A stretch of 64,000 bases of DNA from NCBI RefSeq assembly GCF_014898815.1, contig NW_026515468.1:868001-932000 (forward strand), given 5' to 3'. Below the pieces are notes generated by a model. It made no database searches. It was not told the origin of the DNA and worked only from the letters and a program-made list of their open reading frames with translations. This document shows, piece after piece, positions 38,499 to 53,456 of this stretch (positions within the stretch are counted from its first letter, which is position 1; each line of letters starts with the position of its first letter). The DNA comes from Panonychus citri (lineage: Eukaryota; Arthropoda; Arachnida; Trombidiformes; Tetranychidae). The translations under genes and the position numbers were made by a program.

Positions 38499-41400
38499 AT
38501 GGGAAATTTGAAGTTAATCTGTTATCCAGGTCAATGGATTTTACAACGATATTATTTTATTATCATTATAATCATTTACTTTATCTCACTTTATCCATGC
38601 TATCAATCAATCCAATACCCTGAGATACTTGGTGTTGGTGGTGGAAGACAACATGAAACAAGTAAATCAATTCAATCAGTTATAAAAAGTTCACCTTTTA
38701 TCCAGAATGTCAACTCATCAATATCATTTAATGAACATGATGATAATGAGAAAAATGTTCAAAGTGATTCAGTTTCCCATTCATCTTATCATCAAACTTA
38801 TAATTCATGTTTATTTATCTACGATGAAATCGAGACAGGATTCATTAGCTCACCAAATTTTCCTGGACCATTTCCGGTTCCTATCCATTGTACCTGGATA
38901 ATAAGAGCTCCCATAGGTAATGTTATTACACTTTACTGGACACAGTTTTACCTGAAGGAAGGGTTTTCTGCCACCGAGTATGCATTTTACATCAATTCAA
39001 CCCTTAATGCCGGTGGGTCAAATCTGTTGACCAGTTATATTGAAGGTGATTTGATTCCTTTGGTAACAGGTAAACCAGTTCTCGTCCTTGAAATGACCAT
39101 TACCGATGATCGTAACATTTATCTTCGTAACATGGATTGGTTTCTTAATGCCTATGGTTTTAATATAACTTTTACAATCGTCCCATTTAATACACTGGTT
39201 GGAAATAAAATTATTCAAGATTATTGTTCTGTCTTCAAGTGCTCATTTAATGGTCAGTGTTTAGCCTCTAGAGACAATAAAGTTCAATATTGTTCATGTT
39301 TCCCTGGATTCTTTGGACGATTCTGTCAGTATGGACCTAAATGTGATCCACAAAAAGGGATTAATCCATGTAAAGATGGGACTGATTGCAGGTAATAATA
39401 ATTAACATGTTAATCTTTTCACAATCAACATTGATTATCATGATAATACACTCGATAGATATTGTTACATGAGTACACAGAAACCCATAGACAGATACAG
39501 AGGGTCACATAAAAACCTTAATCTTAACCCAATGGTGATCATTATCTTGAATTATTATTATTATAATCACAATGTGATTAGCTTAACAATAACATTTCTT
39601 GATTGAAATACTTAGACTTAATCTGTTATCTAGACAATTATTTTCATCAAGAGATTAATCAAGAGATTTGTTTATAAATCTATTGATAGTAAACTGCAAT
39701 TACAATTACAATCACAATTACTGATTACAAACGATAAAGAAATTCACAATTTTCAAAGTTAATTCAGTTGATTTGAGTTAATCTGATCATCACATTTTTA
39801 TATTTCCAGTGTTCTGATCATTGATGAAAAATAATCAGTCTCCTCTAATTATCATTAGTTTTATATTGAGAAGGGGAAAAAAATTCCTATTATCAATATT
39901 GATTAACAATTAGCTGAATATTTTACAATCAACCCTTAAAATCAATAATAAACATGATAATCGTTACCTCTGGTTTAGTGTTGATTAAATATCAATAATC
40001 ATAATATTCAATTTGCTATCATCATCATGATTTTATGAAGATAATCAATAATGATTCTTGTTAATTATCCTGGAGATAATGATAATGACCATGAATTTAT
40101 TATGAAATAGTCATGACAATGAAAACATGAATATGAGGATGAAAAAAAAAGTTCTGAACGATTTACCATGTTAACTGAGCTTTTTTTTGACAAAGATAAT
40201 GATTATCACCACCGATGCTTGGATAATAATAATCATGATGGTGATGATAGCGATTATTAATCAGTGAGTTAAATACTGATGGAGAAGGGAAAAAAAGTTC
40301 CAATAATCACCATCATCATGATAATAATACTCATGGATTCTTATCATGGATTATTGTTCAATCTCTGTATTTTTTTTCTCTTGTCACAATTTCTCATGAT
40401 AATTTTTTCTTACCTCCTGATGACCCATAGAGAGTTCAGAACTTTATCATTTATGTGAATCTTTCATTCAGATCTCCTTGTATCTTAAATACACTTTAGT
40501 TCACACTCAGTGAGTACAAGTTTCCATGTTTGTTTTCAGTTTCAACATGAGACTGAACTTTTTTTTGTTCATTCAATTCATGTTGATGATAATGATGAGA
40601 CATAAACAGACAAAGATGATTCTCTCTATGATTTTTTTTTCTTCATCCTATTAACTCATCAAGTTTACAATTAGGAGCATTTTTTCCTCTTCCATGTTTC
40701 TCTGAATTGTGGAGAAAATCATCATTATCAGAATCAGGAACGTATCATGATGATGATTATCTTTCTTTACTTGAATTCAACTCTTTTTTTTTGTCTGAAA
40801 AGCCAATCAAATTTTTCCACCATCATCATTAGCACCATTAGAAAACCCTTTCAATCTGTGTTCAGAATATCTAAACTTTCACCAAAAAATATCCTCATGA
40901 TAAAGGTTATTATTGTGTCTCCAAATTTGAGATGAAAACTCTTGCCAAGAAGATTAGAAACTTTAAACTTTCCCTTTCCAATCCTGAAGGTGACTCGAAA
41001 TCCACCATGAGTTTCACCCTCTCATATTGAATTTCATGGAGACGGTTTCAACTCTTTTCAATCCTTGTACAGAACATGATAGTGGTTATAATGTTATCTT
41101 CAGCTTAAAATAACCAAAAGATTCATTGAGAATCATGTTAGTTTCCTGTCTCATCAATTAACATATAAACATCACTGGGAAGTGAAATTCCCACAGACAT
41201 AACAAAATTAGCTCAATCCGTTGATTATCATCATCAATGGTTTCATGATAATGTTACCGATACATTATATTGAAGTTAACCAAGGAAAATGTTGTTACTT
41301 GGTAAACAATTTTCCTTATTAGTTTTTTCATTGAGACCAACTAATACTTTAAAAGATATTGTGTCAATAAGCTGAATCAATGTTATCAATTTTCAATCAT

Positions 41401-44400
41401 CATCACTTATCATGATGAAAATAATGATGATGATGATGATGGTGGTGGTGGGTGGAGATGAGGTGTTTCTTATGGTATATCTTCATCTTCATCTTTTGTG
41501 GATAAAATTGTTGACATTTAGATGATGTACAAAAGTAAGAAGGTCATTAAGGATGGAGATGGATAAGATGATGATGATAATTGGATAAAGTAGGCAGAGG
41601 GAGATACATTAAAGGGATGAGAAATCATAAGGTAATAATGCAAAAAGAGGTTCAATGATAAAATCACCATGAAATAAGGTGAAACCTGAAGCATTTCTGT
41701 ATATGAATTACATGATGCATCAATGTCAACTTGAGTCATCATTTGATTCATCATCGCAATCAACTGAATCATCTTCAGAACTTTTTGCCATCTCTTCACG
41801 ATATTCATCCAATTATCATTATTATTTTTTTACTTTTTTCGATGTTATCATTTTATCAGATAATTTGTTAACTTACTAAGTAGTAGAGAGAGAGAGAGAG
41901 AGAAAATTATCATCTCCTTATCATCATAACTCTCATTTTTTCATCAGTTTAAGTCTGTCATGGTGAAACATGATAAACTTTAATCAAGAAGTTATTATAT
42001 TGCAAAAAAGTAATTGAATTTTTGAAATTGGTTACTATAAAAATGGACGACAGAATAATCTGAATTTTAATATTTTCTTCCTCCAATATATTCACATGTA
42101 AATGCTGATGATAAAGATGCAAACATGGTGAACAATATCATCTCTTAGTCAACTGAACACAAATTTTTATGTACAGAATAAAATATCAGAATGAAATATC
42201 GTTTCTTTGGTGTGTCAACTTCTGTTCAATTGAAACAGTTTTCAGGGTAAAGAGAGATAGAAAGAGGAAAAGGAAGAGATTCCATGATGAGAGAGAGAGA
42301 TAAGAAATAGGAAGATGAGGTGGATGAAAGGGAGAAAATCGTTTTTGAATACATATGACAAACTTTTTTTTTCTATTCATTTTTTTTCTTCCCTTCTTTT
42401 CACCATGATAACGATAATAATACATGGAAATGATAAATCGATTCTGTATTCATCATTATCATCACTGATGATGATGAATATTATTTAACTGAAACGACAG
42501 CCAAGGATGAAGATGTGATGATAAAGTTAAATTCATTACACTTGAATTAGTTGACAATTAGTTTTTTCAATTGTGATTAACTTTCCAGTAAAAATGTAAT
42601 TTTCATCCTCATCTCATTCAGGGTAATGAAAAGTGAATACCTCAATTCAATTAACCGGAAACACCATTGAATGTAAATAATAATAATGTTATTTATTAAA
42701 TGGTAATCAATTGATTATCGACCTCCTAATTGAATGGAAGGTTAAATTGTGCTATGGAAACTAATTAACCTTAAAATCGAATCATGTTGATGGTCAAGGT
42801 GTGAGTTTCATGGTAATAATAACTGAGCCAAAGTTCAGTGTGGCTGGGAAAAGTTCATTTACTGATTATGACTATCACTCTGAAGATAATAATCACTCTG
42901 AATTTGATTACTAATGATACTTTTCCTCTTTAATCATGATTAATGAATTTTGAACAGTTCCCGTTGATCAACATGATTGATTGTTAATCTAATTTCTCAT
43001 GGTGTCTAATTTTTTAAATAATAATAATAATGACAACCAATGTTTAACAATTAAGTTTAAATTGTTACAACGATTTCATGTTGATAACTTTTACTACAAA
43101 AAGACTAGTGATTGATAATGATTCAGTTAACTGATTATTCTGGTTTGATTAGCAATAGTTTGTTAATTTATTTTTGTATACTAATTTCAATAGGAATATT
43201 TTTATATTGATGACAGTTAACTTTTCAATAGTTGATTGCTTGATATTTCAGCCAATTATTTCAGGAATGGTGGTGATATTTTTCATGGAAACATTCATGA
43301 GATTGATTAAGGGAAATAATAATAGTTAATGAACAATTGTATCATGTTCCAATGAACTGGAGTCATGAGTTTATCGGATGAAATTCTGATGATGAGCATC
43401 ATGGCTACAGGGTGGAATAATGTTTTCATCTTTCATCGTAATTGGTTTTAATTATGTTCATTGGTTTGAATAAACTTCCAACTGAAGTTTGAACTTTTTT
43501 TTTACAGAATTTCAGTTGAAATGAGAATCAGTTTTGCGCTTTGACAATTTTTGAATCATTGAATTTTATTAGTTCGATATTTTTTTATCAGTAATCATGA
43601 ATTTCATCATCATCATCATGTTCAACTTATCCAGAGTGCTAGTTATTGAATTACAGATTCAACCTCTGAATAAGTCACTGGAAAAAAAGTTCAAGTTTGA
43701 ATTCAATTGATAATATTAACTGAATGTCTCCCGAAATATTATTGAATCAACATTGAAACCGATTTTCAATGTTTGTCTTCATGATTTCATTGAATTTTTA
43801 TCCTGTCACCAAGTTTTCAAATTCTCAAATCAAAATTGTCTTATTCTTACCTTATATACATGGTGGTTTTAAAATGTTTACTATTTGGCTAAGTAGCTGA
43901 AGCCATTTTGTGGTTTAACAATCAAATGGGTGAAGGACTAGAAGAAACTAAGAGTAATCTCCTCAACTGAATTTTGACTTTTCTCCTCCTTATTTTCCGT
44001 ATCAAATTTTATCATGTATCATGAGTAATGATACATTCAGAAGGATGATGATAATGTTATCACTCTCAAGGAGTTGACAGGAGTGGGTAAACTTTGACTA
44101 TGGAACAAGATGAAAATCACCCGAAGCAATTTAAAGTTCAATCTTTGAAAGTCAATTGAACTTTTCGATTGCAAAATGACAAGATCACTTCATTTAGACG
44201 GTGATTTAATTCATATCAACTACTTGAGAACGATAATTGTTATTATTAGGATTTCATGACAGGTAATCAGAGCTGAGAAAATTATTAAAATGATAAAATT
44301 GGCTCGGTTATCAATAGCTCGAGGATAAAGTAAAAGCTATGACGAACCTTTTTGTATAATATTAATAACATCATGGAAATTGGAATTAGAAACAATTAAT

Positions 44401-47400
44401 TGAGTAACCAAATTGCTGTTAGTTAATTGATTGTTAATTTTATATCCACATAAATGGATGTGAGTGATGAGCTTGGTTCATATGCATAAATGTTTGCCAC
44501 CATAAACATTTAATGGTAACATTAAACTGATTGAATATCTCATGAAATGAATCCATGTATTGTCCACTGTTCAATATCCTCCCTGAAGCAATTGAATCAT
44601 GAGTATCTAAGGAACTGAATTGGAGAGAGAGAGAGAGAGAGAGAAAAGAAAAAAATAACAATTCCTTTCCATTCTTTAGTATATGTACATTGTTCATTCT
44701 GTTGATTTCATTTTCTCATTTTCTAATCCATTTCATCATTCACCATGATGATGATTATGGTGATGAAAAAATATGAACATCTACAGAGTGCAATGAATTC
44801 ATTTCCCAGGATATAACTTGACAAGCTGAGAAAAAAATAAACGAATATAAAATTATATATATGAGACAAGAATTCATATTCAGAAGCTTCATGATGGTGA
44901 TAATATCATGATAACATGAGACATTATCTAAACGGATATTTAACTAGCAGTCATGATGATAAGTGGGTGGAGGGAGGATGAATCTAGTTGTGAACATGGA
45001 AACAATCATAATAATAATCTGAGGAGACACAAACATTTATACATTTCATCTGAATTCATGGTGTTTCCAGTTATCCAGATAATTATATAACTTGATACCC
45101 ATGAATAGATAATCATATTTTACTTAACATGTCACCATAATGATAATAACGTTTTCATGGTGATTCATTGATTCAATCATATTAATATTGTGCTTGTGAT
45201 TTTATTTCCCATAAGCCTGATTCAGTGAAACTTTTCATGATACCTTTGAATAACTGAATGGATCTTGTTTCAAGGTTGATTTTGTAATCTCGATACACCA
45301 CAAAGGGTGGATGATTATCACCATGAAATCATGATGATTAACTAAAACTATTACCAAATAACCGTCTGGGAATATGAATCTCTATGGTCAGTAGTATGTG
45401 GATGAAAATTATAATTTTAATGACTGAAGGGAAAATCTTGAATACTCCATGAGTCTATGGATAAGTATTCGGAATAATATTTATGAATTCCACTTCAAGC
45501 TATCATGAGCGGTTGATAGCAATTCTTGAGCATAGAGTAAAATATTAATACTTACCGATTCTGAATGAAATTATCATGTTTACCTGGTGAATTATCCAGC
45601 AATTTCTCTTCTTCGTCATTGAATTAACAGTAAATTTTATTCGAAATGGTGAATATATAACAATACTAATAGAAAATGAATATAATATTTGTTGAATAAA
45701 AAAATTTCCAACAGAATTTTAGATTACCATGGAAATCATGTTTCCTTTTCTTACCCATAGTATTTATCATTTCTTTTTCGATATTCCGAGAAAAGTTCTG
45801 ACGATAGGGAATGATAATCATGGTAATAATATGTTACACCCTTTGAACTAACAATATGTAGCAAAATTTGATCTTCCGGTTTTTTCTTCAGAATTTTTTA
45901 TCTCATTCGAAGTTCCCATTTTTTTATTACCTCTGAACTTTTATCACGAATTTTCAGATACTCGAGTTATGAACAAGACAAAAAGCGATTAGAAATTTTA
46001 ATAGTTAATTAACTTGACATCGTTTGATGGTTTATGATAACCATAATTGGAAGGGAAAAAAACTCATAACTTTTTTCATATTTTCGAAAAAAATTTAAAC
46101 TCAAACTTCATGTTCCCTGAGCTTTGCTCAACCTTTTGTTTCTCTGTTTGTTTAATAATTCATGCATTTTACTGCATATAACTTTTCATGGTCACTTGAA
46201 TTCTTGCATTATTTTAGAAGAAAAGTTCTGAATAAAATGCTGGTCTTACTCTGTGGCATTTAAGACTTTTTCTCTTCTTCTCTTTTAAATTCTATTGTTT
46301 CCTTTTCCTGTCTCATTTCAATGTGAATATTAACCCATGAATATATTTCCATTTAAAATTCTTGAATAGAGAGAAGAGAGAGAGAAGAGAAATCATTCCA
46401 GGCCATTTATATTCTCAGCATCCTCTATCTTATCTTGTCATTATCTTCATCATGACATCAAAAATAATGAAATTACTCATTTTCCATGAGAGTTGAAGGT
46501 TACCAAGTCCACCATCATGATGATATTTTCTTCAGCTGAAAGAGGAAGAATCAGATTTGCAAATAATCAGGTAACTTTTTTCATCTTTTCATTTTAGGAA
46601 ACTTGAAATTTTTACAAAGATGAGGATGATTAGTGTGATGACAAGTTTCTCTCTTACTTTCTAGTTCTTATTAAATAATTTATCGAATTCATTATTCGCT
46701 AAACTTTTTCATTTGAGATTCGGTCGTTGATCTTTGCCTGTTACTGGATGAGATGGCATCAAATGAGGCTTATCATGAGATATGAATAAGAATGAGAGAG
46801 GGAGAAAGATGAAATGATGATATGAGGTGGGGGTAGATGAAGAATGTGTGATGAACATTAATTAGCGTGAAGAATAAGATATGACAATATCATAATGAGT
46901 TTTCTGTCAGTTGGTGAGATAAAGATGGAAAGATAAATGAGAAACCGAGATCATCACTTTACTTTGTCGTAACATTTCATAAGCATCAGTTTAACACTAG
47001 CCCGATTTCTAACCACCATAACCCAAACTCAAACTAAAAGAGTGTCAGTAACAGGCCAGGTTAATCGCGAGCTACAATCAACCAGGGACAACGTCGCATC
47101 AAAGGTCACTATACTTGAAATTGATCAGTTGGTCAATAGATACACATTACCAATTGGTTATCACTATCGTATGATAATAAAATCTTATGGAAAATCCCAT
47201 GAAAAGTTATAATTAAAGCTTCACTAGCACTCAAACACTATTAATAATAAAAACAATGATACAATGTATTAATTTGACTGAGATATGGACCATCAAATAT
47301 GGACAAAGAATTGATTGGAAAAAATCATTTAATATAATAAATTATATCGTCGAAACGATATAACAATTTAGATTCTTCCTGGATACTTACCATGTATATT

Positions 47401-50158
47401 GCATATTAATATTGTTTCTTTGATATCTCTGATTCAATATCTGTTATATTTCCATCCTATTCAGCATCTTGAGACGAAAAAGAGTTAAATTATGAGCAAG
47501 ATTCATGATAACTGAATTAACGATGTATCTTTTTTCCCTATGGTTATATATCGATAATTATGGTAATTAATTATCTTGAGCTTTATTACCATCATTATAA
47601 TTATATCTTCAATTATTGAGTTTTAAATGAGCATGTGGTTGATTATATCATGGCGTTTGATGGTAAAGAATTTTTATTGATGAAATAGATATTGAAAAGG
47701 AAAAGGAAATGATTGATTTTTTCCTTTTCCTGAATTGCCAAAAGTTCATGAAAAAGTTCAAAAGACGATGGCAATCAATGAATTACATTATGGAGAACAA
47801 AACAAGAAAATAATTCATTATCCAGAGTAAATTGTCTCCTCAGTTTTTTTATATAAAAAATTAAACATACTCATATCTTCATAATAACCTCGAACTTTGT
47901 TGGCATGGACCAATGTCCAAAATGCTGCGTGTTTGTTTATGCAGAAGAAGGACACACATATGAAATGGTTTAAAGCTGCTCTTTCAATAACAACACCAGT
48001 CTCTCCAATGATGAACTAACAGCATCAGTATAGTTTCTTTGTATGCCAGAAATACATTTTCATATGACCATAAATAACGAGTCGGCTTCAGCACCTTAAA
48101 TTCAATTTCGTAAACGATTCAAGTAAATAGCTCTGTTATTTCTTCGCTTGTAGACCCGTTTGAAAAGAAGAGCTTGTTCATTAGTTATCATATTAGAAGA
48201 CATTTTCTAAGAAAAAATGAAAAAGTAGAAAAAAATTAGTATTAAGAATAAAGAAAAGTTTTTGTTTCGATAGTTGAAAAATTGTCAACAAATCTGCTTG
48301 ATGTTGTAAGAAAAGATTTTAACATGTTGCCTGTTTAATTGTGAACAACTTGAAAAAATTTAAGAGATTTGAAGATTCGGATATTTCAAAGTTCTGAATT
48401 CAAATGAATTGTACAGGGCTATTCAGCTATTTTCGCCAATATTTTTTACGATTTTCTCAGTAACTAAGAGTCAGCAACACTTGAGACTTGAGTGGTGTGA
48501 GTTTGAGTTGTTCAGTTGTTATATCAAAATATCAAGGTCATCGGTAATATAGCGCGTTTCAAGGTCATTTGATAATTTTATTATTCTCAACGCTCATTCA
48601 TCCCGGTTTACGATTTTGAGGTTGATTGTAACTTTCAAGTAGAATATATTGCAGTTTAATTAAAAAGTTACTGAGGTTCTTTAATAAACCAAACTTATCT
48701 TAACAGTTGATCCTAAAGTCACAAAGGCCTGAAAACTTGATACCAGTGTTTTCACGCATACCCGTTTATGTCAATGACATCAAATGACCTTGAAACGCGT
48801 TACTTTACCGATGAACTTAATGACTTTGATATTTTAATATGACAATTGAGTAGCACTCAAACTCACACCACTCAAGTCTCAAGTCTCTTTGACTCTTAGT
48901 TGCTGAGGAAATCGCAAAAAACATCGGCGACAATAGCTGAATAGCCCTGTAGAACTTTCATCTATCGCAAGTTTTTCATGTAATTCATACTAAAAGTGGC
49001 TTGTTATTGGTTAGGTTAGGTTAGGTCAAAGTCAAATTCACTTATTTCCATCAAAAGGATAACTTTGGTGCAAAAACAAACAGTTAAATTGGACTTTATT
49101 GCTCCTTCGCCTGGTGATTACTCTTATACTTTATATTTCATGTCGGATGGATATTTGGGATGTGATCAGGAATATAAATGGAGACCGTGAACATCATGTT
49201 CAGTTACTTGAAAATCACGTAACAGAAACTCAATATAAAATTAATTAAACAATTTAATTTGGTTTCTAAAATTTCAACTTTCATGTTGATTGATTAATTG
49301 AATCAACCAAATAATTAATTATTGGTAAGATGCAGATAATTGAACCAAATACAGGATCATAGGAATAATAATTCATTCATTTACATGATAAATTTGTTAA
49401 GAATCGTAACAATAAAATAATACAATCATATTAATTCAATTTACACCTGAATTGACTTATAATGATCAAATTTAATCTAATATTATCTGCGACTAATGAT
49501 TAACAAATTTTAATTGTGAATTATGAGCTAAATTGTAATTTTCTTTTACTGTAATTAGATTTAATTGCAATATTATTGTTTAGCAAGAAATGGTTCATGA
49601 TATGCTAACATGATGAGAGAAGCAATTTGAGGAAAAATTAACTGAATCAAAGATGATAATGGTTTAGGAAATGATGATTACCATGAAAATGAATATCATG
49701 TAATCATCATTTAAATGGTAAATAATAATAATACAAACAATTGATTGAATAATTATCGTCATTAACCTTAATGGGTCCATAAAGTTTTCTAAATTGTTTA
49801 ATAAGGTAGAAAAAATTGAGAAAAAAATGAGTAAAAAAAGTTCTGATGTGATTCATTTTTTATCTCCCATCACATGTATCATGAAAATGATGATGTAAAG
49901 ACAACTTTGAATGAAAGTTTTGTGTTCATGAGTTGAATCAACACAAGAATTAGCATCACAATTGTTAAGAATCAATGATCCATTATAAAAGTTTTTCATT
50001 CACTCGAAACTTTTACAATTACCATGAACTTATCATAGTGAAAAATAATAGACTAGAAATTTGGTTTATGTCATGATGATTTTGATTCTTTGATTGTTTT
50101 GTATTATTTTTCAGAAATGTAAGCAATAAAAAGATACATTGAAATCATTGATTTTCGC

Positions 50159-50210
<52 letters not shown>

Positions 50211-51117
50211 CTCATACTCACTTCCTCTCTGAGCATTTCCAAGAATTTATGATGATCATCATGATGATGGTTAATTTCTGATTCATTTTTCATAGTTTAA
50301 ACTTTTTACTGTTCCAAACTTTTTCTGGCTCAAAGTCTTGAAATAATAATCATGAATTTTAGTGTTAGAAGTTAATAAAAAATGGACAGTGTCCAATATA
50401 ATAATATGACAGTAGTATTATTGTAATAGATGAAAGGAAATAGTTGTTGCAACAGAAACCATGATAATAATGGACGCTTTTGATTATCTCACAAGCCTGA
50501 TGATAACAATGAGATGGTCATACAATATTTATGAATAAAAAGATTTAACAAAAAGTTATCAACATTACTAGAGTTATACATATATTGATTAGCTTAATGA
50601 ATACTGATTTAACCATTGATTTATACATAATTCGATAGATCAACTTTTGATAATATTGTACCATAATGACATGATGATAGTTCATATAATGATGATGAAA
50701 TAATGAAACTATACATGAGTTATCATTATGACAATTGACAAATGAAGTTTGACAGAATCAATACAATATCGACTTATCATTGTTAATACATGTTTATATT
50801 GAATATTATGTTCAATTTTAATCAATCTAGTTCATTCAATCATGTTATGATGTAATACTATGTTTAAAAATTTTCTTTTTTTTCGATCAATGATTTTTTT
50901 TGCCTTGACCATTACCACCGCCTCCATCCTCTTGATGTTTGATATAACAATGTATATGTGCCATGTGAGACCAGTGAAATGACCAGTGACCATTGAAGGA
51001 AATGTTGTCACAAAAGGATTTGTCTTTTTTATCCTTGAATAAATAAAATGTTACATCTCAATACTTTCATTCAACTTTTGAGGACGAAAATTTTAACTGG
51101 ACATTGAAATTGTCAAG

Positions 51118-51151
<34 letters not shown>

Positions 51152-53417
51152 AGTAAAAAATCTCGAATATTCAACTCTAATCAGAATACCGTAAGGAGTA
51201 TTGATTTTCATCTCAATGACAATCTGGACATTGGCTCATCTTACTGACCATTCACTTGACCAAGTGAATGATTGCCATGAAAACCATTCTAATTCAAATC
51301 TTGCAGAGTTTTGAATAACGATGAAAACAATATCACCTTATAAAACAAAGTTCTGATTAGGAGTTAGTCAACTTTTTTGATTTCTTCTTGAACTTTTGGT
51401 GGCTCCTCATGAATGTTATTTCTGCTGAACAGTGAATATTAGATGATAGATTTTGGATGTTCCTTGGATAAGGAAAAATGATGGATCACAAGAGCATTAA
51501 ATAGATTCATATTTAACACCCAACAATAAACCCCTCACATGGTAAAGAGTGATGGTCAAGCAATATTATCATCGAAAGAAAAAAAAATTGTTACCTCATC
51601 TTCATCTTTTTTTCTTGCTTTTTTCATTGTTACTCTTTTACTCTCTTGAGTAAACTTATCTTAAGTTATCATTCCTTGTATTTGCTCCTTCATCTTTCTC
51701 CCTCATTTCATCATCATCATCTTTATCCTCTTCTACATCCTCATCTTTATCATCATCTTCTTGTCATAACTTTCTTTCCTTCATCTCAATTTATGACATT
51801 TATCAAGCTCAAGTTTCACCCAAACCTAAATGCTGCCGTTTGCAATAATAACAAATAATGAAAATACTCATCTCGAATCTCTAACACCTCATTCCCTTCC
51901 TATCATCAGCATCATCATGATCATTGAGCTCATAATTTCAAGAAATAAAAGAAAAGTTCAGTTCTCTAAAATGTGAAGTTTTCTTTTTATTTTATTTCAT
52001 TCAGATGATGAAGATACTCTGCATTTCAGTTCTAATAAAAATCACGATATTTCATGAGATTATCTATAATAATCCATTGCACTCATGTACACTTTGAAAT
52101 GTTTTCCGAATCTGCGATACTTTAAATAGAAAATGATAGTTATTTTCTTGGTAATCACATAATCATGATAACCAGAATTCTGAAATCATATCAAATAACA
52201 AGCAGTTTTTTTCAACGCATTGAATATGTATCATGATAGATTATTAATTCTTTAATGTTATAATTGGTTAAAGATTTGTTTCCTACTCCTAATGATAATT
52301 CATTGTTCAGAATGTTTCAACTTGAGGGTGATATTCATGAATGAACTTTTCAATTTGAGGAAAAAAAACTTTTTAAATGCTTTTAAATGAAACTTAAACC
52401 TTTTGCAAATTCAAAGTTATCATGAATATGATGATTAATTGAAACCGGTGAAAGATTTGCATGAAATGTTCAGTTTTTTTCATAATAAAATACCATTCAT
52501 GTATTTATACCTTCAATGTATCATGAGAAAAAAAACTTAAAATATTTTTTTTCACTTCTATTGTATCCTCATCATTTTGTTATCATTCTGTTATTTTTAT
52601 TCTGAATTTTATCTCATAAACTCTGATGAATTGTTCCATGATGAATCTTTATTGTTGAGATACATACGAATTCTGGAAGAAAGAAATTCAGATCAAAAGT
52701 ATAATGATGATTCCAACATTGGTTCAATGGGTGAAAAGATATTCAGCTCATCAATAATCATGTGTTATCCTACGGAAGACAAAAGGGAGGCGAATGTGAG
52801 GCTTAAGGAGTAGATGGAGAGAACGAGAGAGAGAGAGAGAGAGAGAGAGATAAAAGTTATCATAAATGATTCTGATGTGAGGAGATAAAAGATAAATATT
52901 ATGTCAGAATGTGAGGTCAGGAATGGAAAGGGATTGTTTCAGTAACTCTGTTCATGGAAAACCATAGATTCCAATTCAGTGAAATCAGATAAATATTCAC
53001 ATATGTCTTATATTTGTATATATGTTACTATTATGGTGACTATTTTTGCTCCCATCGAAAAGTGTTCATCATGAACTGAATTCATTCCTTATCCTTATCT
53101 TCATCATCTTCCCTTTGATTTATGACCATTGTTTGTTTCTCTGTCTATGCCTCTATCATCATCATCATCATAACCATTACCACCCTCTCAGTGTAAAGCA
53201 TTTCTTTGTTTTTTAGCATTTCCACCACCGCCATTATCTTAATGGATTTAGTTCATTTAAATCAATATAATGTGTTGATGATAATGATAACCTTAATCAG
53301 CCTTTGTATTATCATCAAACTTTCAAGGTATATAAAATTCATCTGAACTTTTCTCTTCTTCCTTGTGATATTATCACGTTAGAGGATTGATAAATTCAAG
53401 GGAAAGAAAACATTTAC

Positions 53418-53456
<39 letters not shown>

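Noticed and set aside
44440..44697. Minus-strand 85-codon frame in the receptor intron
   Set aside because: Partly made of a GA microsatellite, with no recognisable protein features.
47340..47368. Small hairpin TTATATCGT/ACGATATAA with a short loop
   Set aside because: A 9-bp AT-rich stem is expected by chance, and there is no terminator or RNA-gene context.
52577..52813. Plus-strand 78-codon frame in the first receptor intron
   Set aside because: It starts in AT-rich filler and has no family resemblance; no splice phase links it to the receptor exons.
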